Position numbers and translations under genes: made by a program. The notes under the pieces were generated by a model. That model had not been told where the DNA came from, ran no database searches, and worked only from the letters and a program-made list of their open reading frames with translations. 64,000 nucleotides of DNA from Flavobacterium sp. HBTb2-11-1 (GTDB lineage: Bacteria; Bacteroidota; Bacteroidia; Flavobacteriales; Flavobacteriaceae): positions 533,925-597,924 of the forward strand of contig NZ_WUMO01000002.1 in NCBI RefSeq assembly GCF_009826975.1, written 5' to 3'. Positions 26,502 to 34,555 of the stretch are shown here, piece after piece; the stretch's first letter is position 1; the number at the start of each line of letters is the position of its first letter.

Positions 26502-28310
26502 ATGTCAAAATTCACAGAACAAGTACATATCACTATAGAAGGCTTTACCCAAAATGTTATCTATTACAATCTTGAGCTTTCTCAAAAAATGGCAGACCAT
26601 CACCATTTTTCTTTCTTTTGGCAATACACAGGAAAACCTATTATTGCCCCACAAGATCAGGAGAAAGCTTTTAGCAATTACATTGGCAGCGAGGTAATTT
26701 TCACCTTTAAAGTAAACGGAATACGCTTAATGTCTAAAGGCAGAATTACAAAATTAGGTTCTATCGATCTGCACGGAAGCCCAGCTGGACTGCACGTAAC
26801 AGGAACAAGCCATACAATTGCTCTTGATGATATGCCAAAATCCAGAATCTTTCGCGAGAAAAACTTACAACAGATTGTACTCGAAATTTTTGCAGAAGAA
26901 AATTCAGGAGAATTCTATCAGAGAGAAGCAATTGTGCCTACCTATACAAAAGAATTTAGTTTTAAGACTCAGTACAACGAAACAAGCTTTGATTTCCTTA
27001 AACGTCTTTCTGCACGTTATGCCCAATGGTTTTATTTTGACGGAATGCGTATGCAGTTTGGCCAAATTAAAAACACCGAAATAAAACTTATAAACGAATC
27101 TTCACTGCATAATTTTAGCATCGAAGCCAATTTGGTTTCACATAAAACTTCGTTCAGCAGTTATGACTACAATAGCGCTTCTAATATAAAAAATGGTGCA
27201 GAAAAAACCTCCGTAGGAAGTCAAGACCGATTTGCCACATTAGCCGTTTTTAAACAGCCTTATATTGTAAGACCCGGACTCGAAAACGGCGCATATACCA
27301 GCAATGCTCAAAATAAAGATGAAATTGATGAAATGGTAAAAATGCAGACCGAAGGACGCGATGCCAACAGCATATTTTATAGTGGCACCTCCTATCTGCC
27401 AATAGGTTTGGGACAGACTTTCTCTATTGAAAATAAAAACGTAGAGCATCATCTACTGGCAGTTGAAATTATTCACTGCTCTGAGGTAAACGGAAATTAC
27501 ACCTGTAAATTTAAAGCCATTCCCGCCGATGTGGCAGCGCCGCACTACACAGACGTAACTGCATTTGCTCCTGCTGAAAGCCAGTCTGCAATAGTAATTG
27601 ACAATAATGATCCCGAAAAAATGGGACGCATAAAAGTGGATTTCTTCTGGAATGGCTGAGCAACTAAAAGCGATTGGATGCGTGTTGTACAGCCTTACTC
27701 TGGCTCTGGAAAAGGGCTATATTTTAGACCCGAAATTGGCGAAGAAGTTCAAGTAAGTTTTGAAGCCAACAATGCAGAACGCCCGTATATTTCTGGCACC
27801 TTTTATAACGGAAAAGAAATGCCCGATTTCTTTGATACAAAAAACCGAATTAAAGGCTGGAAACTCCCTTTTGGGCAGCTTTTCAAGTTTATCGAAAAAG
27901 TTAGCATCATACTCTCTGACCCAAGTGGGAATGAACTGCATATGAATGAGGAAACCAAAAGCACCACTTTGACTGTACCAGAGACATTGACGCTTAATTG
28001 TAAAAACTTAATTATAAATGCTTCTGAGAGTATTACAACTACTGCGGGAATGAATATTTCTGAAACTGCTACAATAGATAAATCTACAATAGTTGGCGGA
28101 ATGTTACATACAAATGTTACTGGCAATAGTATGTTTTATGTTGGCGGTAATCATGATGAAAATATTGAAGGTAATTTAAACTCAGATATCAGGAAGGATA
28201 AAATTTATACAGTTGCTGGAAAAAACATTCATCAAAGTGAAACTGGACATGAATTTCATTCCGATAAAACTATAAAAAATAATAGCTCCGAAGATACGAG
28301 ACAAAACTAA
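26502..28310 (+). pseudogene. T6SS VgrG spike protein interrupted by an in-frame TGA
   Basis: One continuous frame of about 602 codons has a TGA at 27657-27659 (codon 386); the next ATG in frame is 27678. Residues 1-385 carry the gp27-like part and the start of the gp5 OB-fold (DPEKMGRIKVDFFWNG), and the second half resumes directly with SDWMRVVQPYSGSGKGLYF and RPEIGEEVQVSFE. The stop falls inside the OB domain, so neither half should make a functional spike alone. A point mutation, sequencing error or readthrough are all possible. The C terminus is a beta-repeat stalk. Confidence 0.85.
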
Positions 28311-28337
28311 ACCAGAAGAATATAAAAAAATCAAGAA

Positions 28338-29867
28338 ATGACCAAAACAAGACGTGTTGGCGGTAATGCAACTTACATAGTTGGAGGAACTACAAAAGAA
28401 TTTGCCAACGAAATAGAAATAAACTCCAACGGGCGTATCAATTATTATGCCCCCGAATATACTTATGGAGATCCAGAGCCAAGGCCAGTTAGAGAAGAAC
28501 CTGAAATTGCTTTTTCAGGTTGCTGGACTTCAGATTATGAAGGAATGAGAAATTTGGAAAAGGATGCCACTAAGTCTAGGTCAAATCTCGGAGAAATAGT
28601 ATATTACCAATTAACTGTAAGTAATGATATACCAATTGGAACAAATATAACATTTAAGCTTTGGGATGAAGATTTTGGAGATATACTAAATTGGTTTTTA
28701 TCAGATGATGATACATTTGATGGCAAAAAAGTGTATCGAAATGCCGTTGTAAGAGAAGTAAACGGAACTCATAAAATGACAGTTAAATTATTTCTCAATC
28801 CAAAATGGTATGATGATTTAGTGGCTGACCTTGGACGCTTTAAGAATGGCTGTCTAGACTTTTATTGGACCTGGGAATATAATGGTAAACCATGGACTTC
28901 AAATACAAATATACTTAATGTATATCCTTCAAAAACTACTTTGTTTATAAAGCCAGCTTATGAAGGTTATGGTTTTCCAGAAATTAGAACTGCAGACGGA
29001 GAGCTTATTGTTTTCTCTGCAGGAATCGTAGCTACTGTAGAACAATCTAAAGAATTAGAAAAAATAATGGATACTATTCTGGATGACATTCAAAATAATG
29101 CAATTGCAGATGTTCGCGAAAAAATGGTCAAATACAGCGATAAATTGAGGTATTCTATAGCGGTTAATAAGCTTAAAAAAGGATATCTAGTTAACAATTT
29201 AGGCAAAATAGAATTTAGTAAAAGGCTTTATACCAAACCTGTATTTGATAACAGCGGCCAACTTTATGAAATTACCCAAGCAGTCAATTTTGGTTATAGA
29301 AAAGAAGGAAAACTTATAACAACAAAAGGAATAAGCCAATTGGATTATTTTAAACAAGTTGGGGTTCGTAATGCTGTTTTAAAAAATGTAGAAAAACTAG
29401 ATTATGTCTTGCAAGCTTTAGATCTATTAAGTTTTGCAATGGATGAAAAAAAAGTAGAGACCATCACTACCATGTTTGCTCCTTTAGACTTTTTAAATGC
29501 TATTGTTTATCCAAGCATAAGCAAACCTATTGAAAAAGTTTGGGATGGAATGGTTGTAGACGCTGTTGAACAAGCTAAAGACAATGGTCTTAGAGGCATA
29601 TCTGATCTAGCAGTAGCAAAATGGTTTAGCAGAGATACATATGGTGATTATCAACATATTAAAATAAACCAAGATATGTTAAATAATTTATTGAAAGGAA
29701 AATATAAGACACTAAAAGATTTAGAAAATAATCTAGAAAATTTTAGAAAATCAATTAATAATTATGATTATCAAACTAGTTTAATTTATACTGTTTTTTA
29801 TTATACAAAAAAAAACGTGGAAATAGATGAAAAGATAGCATATATAGAGACCATTTTTATAAACTAA
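28338..29867 (+). CDS. Putative VgrG-linked T6SS effector
   Basis: 509 aa. The N terminus (RRVGGNATYIVGGTTKEFAN, then YTYGDPEPRPVREEPE) resembles the VgrG stalk-linked adaptor region of Bacteroidota effectors; residues ~60-220 look like Ig-like beta domains; the C-terminal ~280 residues are helical, unrecognised, and are the presumed toxin. It follows vgrG by 27 bp and is followed at 7 bp by a lipoprotein gene that would be the immunity partner. Part of its C-terminal coding region (29380-29482) is duplicated at 30533-30635. Confidence 0.6.
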   Translation: MTKTRRVGGNATYIVGGTTKEFANEIEINSNGRINYYAPEYTYGDPEPRPVREEPEIAFSGCWTSDYEGMRNLEKDATKSRSNLGEIVYYQLTVSNDIPIGTNITFKLWDEDFGDILNWFLSDDDTFDGKKVYRNAVVREVNGTHKMTVKLFLNPKWYDDLVADLGRFKNGCLDFYWTWEYNGKPWTSNTNILNVYPSKTTLFIKPAYEGYGFPEIRTADGELIVFSAGIVATVEQSKELEKIMDTILDDIQNNAIADVREKMVKYSDKLRYSIAVNKLKKGYLVNNLGKIEFSKRLYTKPVFDNSGQLYEITQAVNFGYRKEGKLITTKGISQLDYFKQVGVRNAVLKNVEKLDYVLQALDLLSFAMDEKKVETITTMFAPLDFLNAIVYPSISKPIEKVWDGMVVDAVEQAKDNGLRGISDLAVAKWFSRDTYGDYQHIKINQDMLNNLLKGKYKTLKDLENNLENFRKSINNYDYQTSLIYTVFYYTKKNVEIDEKIAYIETIFIN

Positions 29868-29874
29868 TTCAAAT

Positions 29875-30468
29875 ATGAAACATACCTATATCATTATTAT
29901 AATTTCTCTATTATTTTTTTCATGTGAATCTAAAAAGCCAATTGAGATTAAACAAACTACTTCTAAGGAAATGGTAACATTTGAAGATAATTTTATGGAT
30001 CGTAGACAAATAAAAGATAGTATTCGGATTAGTTTTCCGATAGAATTTAAAATAGAAATTAATTCTTCAATTGAATATATTGCATGGATTTATCAAGTTA
30101 ATAATAAAACTCTTGAAAAAGATTATTTCGATTATGAAGTTTATAATAAACATAACAAGACAAAGTCAATACGCCAATTAGATTTTGATAAACCAGTCAA
30201 TAGTGCATCAATAGATATCATTGTAAAAGAAAGAAATCATTTAATTTCCAAAAAAGATGCTCAACAAGTATTGAAAAAATACCACATAAATAAATCACTA
30301 GATAATTTAAAACCTACTGACACGATAAAATTGGTAGCTTATGATAAGTTTAGAGAAGAAAACAAACTAATCATTCAAGAGCTTAATAAGATTAGTGATT
30401 CCATTCATTTTAGAGCTATGAAAAAGGATGGAAGTTTTTTCTATGTAAGCAAAAAAATCAATTGGTAA
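29875..30468 (+). CDS. Lipoprotein, candidate immunity protein
   Basis: 197 aa. Signal peptide with lipobox near residue 17 (ISLLFFSCESKK). The mature part is Lys/Glu-rich with no recognised domain. Position immediately after the putative effector suggests a membrane-anchored immunity protein acting in the periplasm. Base composition is markedly AT-rich, as in the genes that follow. Confidence 0.55.
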   Translation: MKHTYIIIIISLLFFSCESKKPIEIKQTTSKEMVTFEDNFMDRRQIKDSIRISFPIEFKIEINSSIEYIAWIYQVNNKTLEKDYFDYEVYNKHNKTKSIRQLDFDKPVNSASIDIIVKERNHLISKKDAQQVLKKYHINKSLDNLKPTDTIKLVAYDKFREENKLIIQELNKISDSIHFRAMKKDGSFFYVSKKINW

Positions 30469-30481
30469 AAATCAAAATATT

Positions 30482-30635
30482 GAATAAACCAGCTTGATTA
30501 TATTATGCAGGTTGAAGTTTTTAATGCACTATTAAAAAATGCAGAAAAACTAGATTATGTCTTGCAAGCTTTAGATCTATTAAGTTTTGCAATGGATGAA
30601 AAAAAAGTAGAGACCATCACTACTATGTTTGCTCC
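30482..30635 (+). pseudogene. Duplicated fragment of the effector gene
   Basis: About 150 bp repeat part of the upstream effector C-terminal region; 30533-30635 matches 29380-29482 with only a few changes (ALDLLSFAMDEKKVETITTM is retained). It is cut off by a REP-like hairpin at 30639. A residue of an earlier effector copy. Confidence 0.8.
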
Positions 30636-30638
30636 TCC

Positions 30639-30720
30639 GCTGGCGCGAGCGTCCCGCTCGTGAATGCAATGTAAATCAATTTTACAACTAAATCGGCACG
30701 AGCGGGACGCTCACACCAGC
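30639..30720. repeat. REP-like hairpin, copy 1
   Basis: 24-base arms (30639-30662; 30697-30720) containing CGAGCGTCCCGCTCGTG and CACGAGCGGGACGCTC, with an inner GTAAATCAATTTTAC mini-palindrome. GC-rich against its surroundings. Copies at 32009-32088 and a diverged one at 32594-32691. Confidence 0.8.
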
Positions 30721-30859
30721 AGGTGGGGATAGTCCTATAAGTCAATTGGATGAAACCAATAAATCGGCTATGCCTAATCAAGTGTTAATTTATAATCATC
30801 AAAGAATCTCTAGAGAATCATTTAAAAGCAACTATTATGGATATATCGAAATATATTAG
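30721..30859 (+). pseudogene. Orphan toxin C-terminal tail 1
   Basis: Open frame from the hairpin to TAG at 30857-30859 coding about 45 residues that end NQRISRESF-like ... SNYYGYIEIY (the visible stretch is HQRISRESFKSNYYGYI). It has no start and overlaps the ATG of the next lipoprotein by 23 bp. The same NYxGYI ending is seen in tail 2, which suggests 3' remnants of two related effectors. Confidence 0.5.
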
Positions 30860-31324
30860 TTTACTTCTTTTTAGTTTTTTATTGAATAGCTGTCATAAAA
30901 CTAAATATGTAAAAGATAATAGTTCATTTTGGGGAATTTATTTGAAAGAATGGAATTCATCAAAATGTCCAAAAAAAAATGTTTACCAAAGTTATGTGAA
31001 GGATTCTAAATTTAAAATCCTAATTAAAAGTGATTCCGTTTTTAATATTGGGGGCTGTGAAAATAATAGCCAAAGAATATTTACACCTAATGTTTTTATA
31101 GAGGTAAAATAAACTATGATATACGATTGATAATAGATGATAGTCTTGAATATAGAATTACAGGAGTTGAAAATAAAATAGATACAGTATTCTACTGTTG
31201 TGAAAGCCTTACTATAATGAATAATATATCATCATTAGTGATAAATGGACAAAATATAGACAACAAAAATGCACCTTTAAATATTGAAATTCCAACAAAT
31301 CTTGGAAAAATTATAAAAAAGTAA
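30837..31324 (+). pseudogene. Frameshifted lipoprotein, candidate immunity protein
   Basis: The first 91 codons encode a lipoprotein (MDISKYISLLLFSFLLNSC lipobox). The frame then ends, while the -1 frame continues without break from the TTTTT run at 31093-31097 (YRGKINYDIRLIIDDSLEYR) to a stop at 31324. Joined they give about 162 aa. A single missing T in the run explains this. Confidence 0.65.
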
Positions 31325-31448
31325 TGAGATAGATTTTAATGTATACTCGTGGGGAACTGATCCTTTTGGTCCATCAAGATACTTAAGAAAAACAATAACA
31401 TCGAATCATTTTATGAATAATTACAATGGATATATTAAAGCTAAATAA
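31320..31448 (+). pseudogene. Orphan toxin C-terminal tail 2
   Basis: Open frame reading DFNVYSWGTDPFGPSRYL and ending SNHFMNNYNGYIKAK before TAA at 31446-31448. No start codon or upstream effector body. The end resembles tail 1, and the next immunity-like gene begins 2 bp later, as expected of an effector/immunity junction. Confidence 0.5.
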
Positions 31449-31449
31449 A

Positions 31450-31941
31450 ATGAAGAAGGTTATATTGTTTTTTTTGGTACTAACATTTACATTTTTCATT
31501 TTTCGATTCGTTTACTTTACTGCTTCTGATTATATTAATTATAATAAATGCGAAAACAGCAAATTTGTAAGTTCTAACAATATAGTTATTAAATTTTCCA
31601 ACTCTCAAGTAAATGAAAATCTTAAAATACTAATCATTCAAAAAGAAGGTTTAAAAAAAATGATTAGATACCATAAAATAGATTCATTGTCAAAAAACAA
31701 CTTGTCATATTGTTTAGAAGATAAAATATTAAAAACAGATACATTATTAATTAAATTGAGAGATAAAACAGTAAAAATTTCTGATTTTAGACGCCAAGGC
31801 TTCAGACAAAAATATGGTAAGAACAAAGGTGATTTTTTCTGCTATAATTATATTAAAATAAACAATATAGAATATTGTTTAGAGTCTGACACAATTTATT
31901 TAACCTCTCGTGATTTATTACCTAATTATTGTTCAAAATAG
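31450..31941 (+). CDS. Membrane-anchored hypothetical protein, candidate immunity
   Basis: 163 aa from ATG 31450; the frame also opens at 31426 but that start overlaps tail 2. One N-terminal membrane segment (VILFFLVLTFTFFIFRFVYF). The remainder is Lys-rich with four Cys residues and no recognised domain. Its position after a toxin-tail remnant suggests an immunity gene. Confidence 0.5.
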   Translation: MKKVILFFLVLTFTFFIFRFVYFTASDYINYNKCENSKFVSSNNIVIKFSNSQVNENLKILIIQKEGLKKMIRYHKIDSLSKNNLSYCLEDKILKTDTLLIKLRDKTVKISDFRRQGFRQKYGKNKGDFFCYNYIKINNIEYCLESDTIYLTSRDLLPNYCSK

Positions 31942-32008
31942 ATTTGAACAATAAAAGAATAAAATACGTTTTATTTAGATTTGAATTGGGGCTTTTTTGA
32001 ATCCCCCT

Positions 32009-32088
32009 GCTAGTGCGAGCGTCCCGCTCGTGAACGCAATGTAAATCAATTTTACCTAAATCGGCACGAGCGAGACGCTCGCGCCAGC
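32009..32088. repeat. REP-like hairpin, copy 2
   Basis: 24-base arms (32009-32032; 32065-32088) with GCGAGCGTCCCGCTCGTG and CACGAGCGAGACGCTCGC. Same inner mini-palindrome as copy 1. Confidence 0.8.
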
Positions 32089-32122
32089 ATGAGGGAAAAG
32101 CTAATATATAATTTAAAAACTC

Positions 32123-32578
32123 ATGAAAAGTATATTTTACTTATTTAAAGCTTTGGGCTTTATAATCAATTGTAAAGGACAAAACGCATTAGAAAATAAG
32201 TTCATCGAAAAAATAGATTATAAATCTTCAACTAAAATTATTGAAAAACTAGAGTTTTCTAGAGAAATTGGATCGCGTGGAGACTATACGAAGACAGTCG
32301 TATATTTAAAAAAAAGTAGACCAATCTTAATAGAAATAGAAAAAAAAGAAATCATTCATCTTTATCTTATAGACGACACAGAAAAAGATATGACAACAAA
32401 GTTCTTTGCAAAATTTTACATTTTAAACTGGAAAAAAAATCAATATATAAGAAGAGGTAAGATAATTGAAAATGAAAATTTAGAATATAATATGGCAGAT
32501 AATTATTTTTTTGAATACAATATTGAAGATGTTAAAAATGAAATAGCGAAAAAGTATAATCTAAAAACGTCAAAATGA
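32123..32578 (+). CDS. Hypothetical protein, candidate immunity
   Basis: 151 aa, with a weak signal-like N terminus (MKSIFYLFKALGFIINCKGQ) and a Lys/Glu/Tyr-rich body. No family recognised. Set between two REP-like hairpins at the end of the VgrG-linked array; probably a displaced immunity or cargo gene. Confidence 0.45.
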   Translation: MKSIFYLFKALGFIINCKGQNALENKFIEKIDYKSSTKIIEKLEFSREIGSRGDYTKTVVYLKKSRPILIEIEKKEIIHLYLIDDTEKDMTTKFFAKFYILNWKKNQYIRRGKIIENENLEYNMADNYFFEYNIEDVKNEIAKKYNLKTSK

Positions 32579-32593
32579 TAATTCCAAAAGTTA

Positions 32594-32691
32594 CTCCTGC
32601 TCCGCGAGCGTCCCGCTCGTGAGCTCAAAAATTATGCGACCGAATAAATTAAGTTTCAAATACGCTCGCTTGACGCTCGCGTTTGCGGGAG
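32594..32691. repeat. REP-like hairpin, diverged copy 3
   Basis: Left GCGAGCGTCCCGCTCGTGAG (32604-32623) and a right part near 32661-32691 with CGCTCGCTTGACGCTCGCG. Less symmetrical than copies 1 and 2. Confidence 0.6.
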
Positions 32692-32791
32692 AACCTAATG
32701 TAAAATAATGTCGATTCTATCCGTATTTTCCATAAATTAAAATTTAAGAATTATACTACTTTTTATAATATCAAAACAACTTCTTTTTTAA

Positions 32792-32799
32792 TATATTTG
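32792..32799 (+). promoter_or_regulatory. -7 promoter box TATATTTG
   Basis: Consensus Bacteroidota -7 box conserved in both module copies (other copy at 40912-40919). Transcription should begin a few bases downstream, giving a leader of about 140 bases before the 77-aa gene. Confidence 0.6.
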
Positions 32800-32818
32800 C
32801 AGTCCTAAAAGTAAAGTT

Positions 32819-32938
32819 ATGATCTCAGAAAAAAAGTTTGCCCATGTGGTATGGTGGCGGTATTGGAAACAACCGCAACGCTCAACTTTACAGCGTAGGA
32901 CACCTAAGTCACGTGGGTTTTATATTTCCTTAAAGTAA
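32819..32938 (+). CDS. Trp-rich leader ORF, copy 1
   Basis: 39 codons beginning MISEKKFAHVVWWRYWKQPQ with three UGG codons in a cluster, ending 4 bp before the 77-aa gene. In copy 2 the equivalent ORF stops at codon 19. It overlaps the structured RNA, so coding may be incidental. Confidence 0.4.
   Translation: MISEKKFAHVVWWRYWKQPQRSTLQRRTPKSRGFYISLK
32841..32927 (+). ncRNA. Structured leader RNA / attenuator-like element, copy 1
   Basis: Helices: CCCATGTG/CACGTGGG (32841-32848/32910-32917), GGTG/CACC (32853-32856/32901-32904), GCGGT/ACCGC (32857-32861/32872-32876), ACGCT/AGCGT (32878-32882/32892-32896). The closing helix is followed by TTTTATATTT, as in an intrinsic terminator. The second copy conserves stems but changes loop length and sequence. 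Confidence 0.65.
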
Positions 32939-32942
32939 AGTT

Positions 32943-33176
32943 ATGAGTACCAAAACCCTTTCAAAAGAAGCCGAAATCGGTTTAATGAATTTCTTCAACG
33001 ACAGAATTGACCCACTCGATATGGCCAGAGCCATAAGACAGGTAAATCTAACCCTCGCATTGGGCGTTCTAAACGATCAGGAAAACATTCAGACCAACGC
33101 TGCCAAACTTGGAGACAGCTTCTATTGGCTCAATGAACTAGCCGAAATTTTAGATCCTTATCTGGATTTGGAGTAA
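32943..33176 (+). CDS. Conserved 77-aa protein, copy 1
   Basis: 77 aa, acidic, probably helical (MSTKTLSKEAEIGLMNFFND at the start, AEILDPYLDLE at the end). No family recognised. It differs from the copy at 41063 by one residue (T/L after NIQ). Starts right after the structured leader and ends before a terminator; expression may be set by the leader. Confidence 0.8.
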   Translation: MSTKTLSKEAEIGLMNFFNDRIDPLDMARAIRQVNLTLALGVLNDQENIQTNAAKLGDSFYWLNELAEILDPYLDLE

Positions 33177-33199
33177 AAAGGTTCTTTCTTTGAAAAATT

Positions 33200-33240
33200 A
33201 AAACCCTTGGTCTTTTTGGAGATTGAGGGTTTTGTTTTTC
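33200..33240. terminator. Terminator between the 77-aa gene and the defence-like operon
   Basis: AAAACCCT/AGGGTTTT stem with T-run; homologous to 41317-41356. It can serve both convergent units. Confidence 0.75.
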
Positions 33241-33249
33241 AGCGATTTT

Positions 33250-33909
33250 TTAAAATTCTAACATAAGTTGACTTTCCTTATTACTTTTCGTAAAATCTTT
33301 ATTTGACATATAGCTCCATATGCTATAGTCTAATACTTTTCGAGGAATATCTAAGAAATCTGCAGCATATTCTACTGTCTTTTTAGTGTAGTCATATCCT
33401 TTAATTTCAACTTCAGCCATCTCAACAAAATTATAAATATGTCTATCTACAGCAACGACATCAAAATTTAATAATTTTAGCAAATAATCTACTGTTTTAG
33501 GACCAATGCCTTCTAGATTTAAAACTTCCTTCTGATTTTCATAACTCAATAAATATTCTTTTAAATCAAAACAAGTATTAATGTTATTACCCATTAAAAA
33601 ATCAACAAAATCATACATTCTGTTTAGCTTTGTATGATGCTTCCAATTAATAATATTTTCTAGCCCATCACTATTTATTAATTCCTGGAATTTGCTGGTA
33701 GTATTATGATTGGGATATTGTAATAAAACTTTTTCTACCCGAGGTTTTACAACAGTATTATAGTTTAAGCCCGCTTGCAAAATTATATTAGTAAGTAATG
33801 CTCCAATATGAGTATAATTATAATCATTTTCATAAGAATACAATATAAAGTCATCCTCTAAATCACTTATAAAATCAGCTAGTTTTCTTGCTTCCCTTGC
33901 AAAATTCAT
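33250..33909 (-). CDS. HhH-GPD DNA glycosylase-like protein
   Basis: 219 aa from ATG 33909, which follows the queC-like stop by 10 bp and has AGAAGAA upstream; the frame is open to 33939. Helix-hairpin-helix LEGIGPKTVDYLLKLLN with the catalytic-type Lys, then VAVDRHIYNF with the conserved Asp, as in endonuclease III. There is no C-terminal Fe-S Cys cluster. It should cleave base N-glycosidic bonds. Last gene of the operon; a glycosylase is also an accessory (Cap11) in type IV CBASS. Confidence 0.75.
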   Translation of the reverse strand: MNFAREARKLADFISDLEDDFILYSYENDYNYTHIGALLTNIILQAGLNYNTVVKPRVEKVLLQYPNHNTTSKFQELINSDGLENIINWKHHTKLNRMYDFVDFLMGNNINTCFDLKEYLLSYENQKEVLNLEGIGPKTVDYLLKLLNFDVVAVDRHIYNFVEMAEVEIKGYDYTKKTVEYAADFLDIPRKVLDYSIWSYMSNKDFTKSNKESQLMLEF

Positions 33910-33919
33910 GTTTCTTCTT

Positions 33920-34555
33920 TTAATTAAAATCTTGTTCAATACGTCTTAACGCATCAAGTCTATCAACGCAATTTGGACAAGCACCACATGGGACAATTGG
34001 AGAAGCTTGACATGAAAACGTGTTTCCAATTGTAGCCCCAAGTTCAATACCAATCTTTGCAACTTCATATTTTGAGTAGTAACGAAATGGCATATTAATT
34101 TTTACAGAACCGTAATCACTCAACATGCCTTCCATCTTTTCAAAAAATTCATTAGAACAATCAATCTCCTTAGCATGGTTACTATTAATAAATGCCGAAT
34201 ACAAATTTGACAAACCTAAAGTTTGTGCAAAAGTAGCACCAATTGTCAATAATAAAACATTTCTGTAAGGAATATATAAATCATCTGCTACAATTTCTTC
34301 TTCCCAAAGATTTGCGGGGCTAATAAATTTTGATTTAGAGTGTTTATAAATACTCGAAATATCAATTACTTCTATTTTATCAACATACGAAGGAGGCAAA
34401 ACTTTTTTTAAAGTCTCATACTCAGTTTCGGCACAATGTTGTCCATAATTAATAAACAAAGGAACAAATTCAATATGTTGATTAATTAACCAAAACGCCA
34501 TTGTAGTTGAATCCAAGCCACCTGACGCTAAAAGAACTCCATTTTTTTTATTCAT
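33920..34555 (-). CDS. QueC-like 7-cyano-7-deazaguanine synthase homologue
   Basis: 211 aa. PP-loop VLLASGGLDSTTMAFWL at the N terminus and a Zn site near the end, C-x7-C-x2-C-x2-C (CQASPIVPCGACPNC). These are the QueC hallmarks: ATP activation of 7-carboxy-7-deazaguanine. No queD, queE, folE or TGT gene is present nearby, so a role in tRNA queuosine synthesis is unlikely. QueC-like proteins Cap9 and QatC occur in defence systems. Overlaps the upstream gene by 8 bp. Confidence 0.85.
   Translation of the reverse strand: MNKKNGVLLASGGLDSTTMAFWLINQHIEFVPLFINYGQHCAETEYETLKKVLPPSYVDKIEVIDISSIYKHSKSKFISPANLWEEEIVADDLYIPYRNVLLLTIGATFAQTLGLSNLYSAFINSNHAKEIDCSNEFFEKMEGMLSDYGSVKINMPFRYYSKYEVAKIGIELGATIGNTFSCQASPIVPCGACPNCVDRLDALRRIEQDFN

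Larger units (their letters stand above)
32803..32946 (+). repeat. Direct repeats framing the leader, copy 1
   Basis: TCCTAAAAGTAAAGTTATGA (32803-32822) and TCCTTAAAGTAAAGTTATGA (32927-32946) match at 19 of 20 bases. Each contains the ATG of an ORF: the leader peptide and the 77-aa protein. In copy 2 the pair is also matched but has a different core sequence. Confidence 0.85.
32739..33238 (+). repeat. ~500-bp duplicated module, copy 1
   Basis: Promoter, leader ORF, structured RNA, 77-aa gene and terminator, homologous to 40859-41356. The 77-aa coding parts differ at about seven bases; the leader is more diverged. A defence-like operon is attached in convergent orientation 10 bp after the terminator. 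Confidence 0.85.

Noticed and set aside
30505..30663. Small ORF starting in the duplicated effector fragment
   Set aside because: It is part of the duplicated piece and runs into the REP-like hairpin, with no signs of its own start region.
26502..32578. Complete type VI secretion locus
   Set aside because: Only VgrG and effector-like genes are present; no Tss sheath, baseplate or membrane-complex genes.
32819..33176. trp operon attenuator
   Set aside because: The gene behind it is an unknown 77-aa protein and no tryptophan biosynthesis gene follows.
33920..34555. Queuosine biosynthesis locus or dpd DNA-modification cluster
   Set aside because: No queD, queE, folE, queF, tgt or dpdA-like gene nearby.
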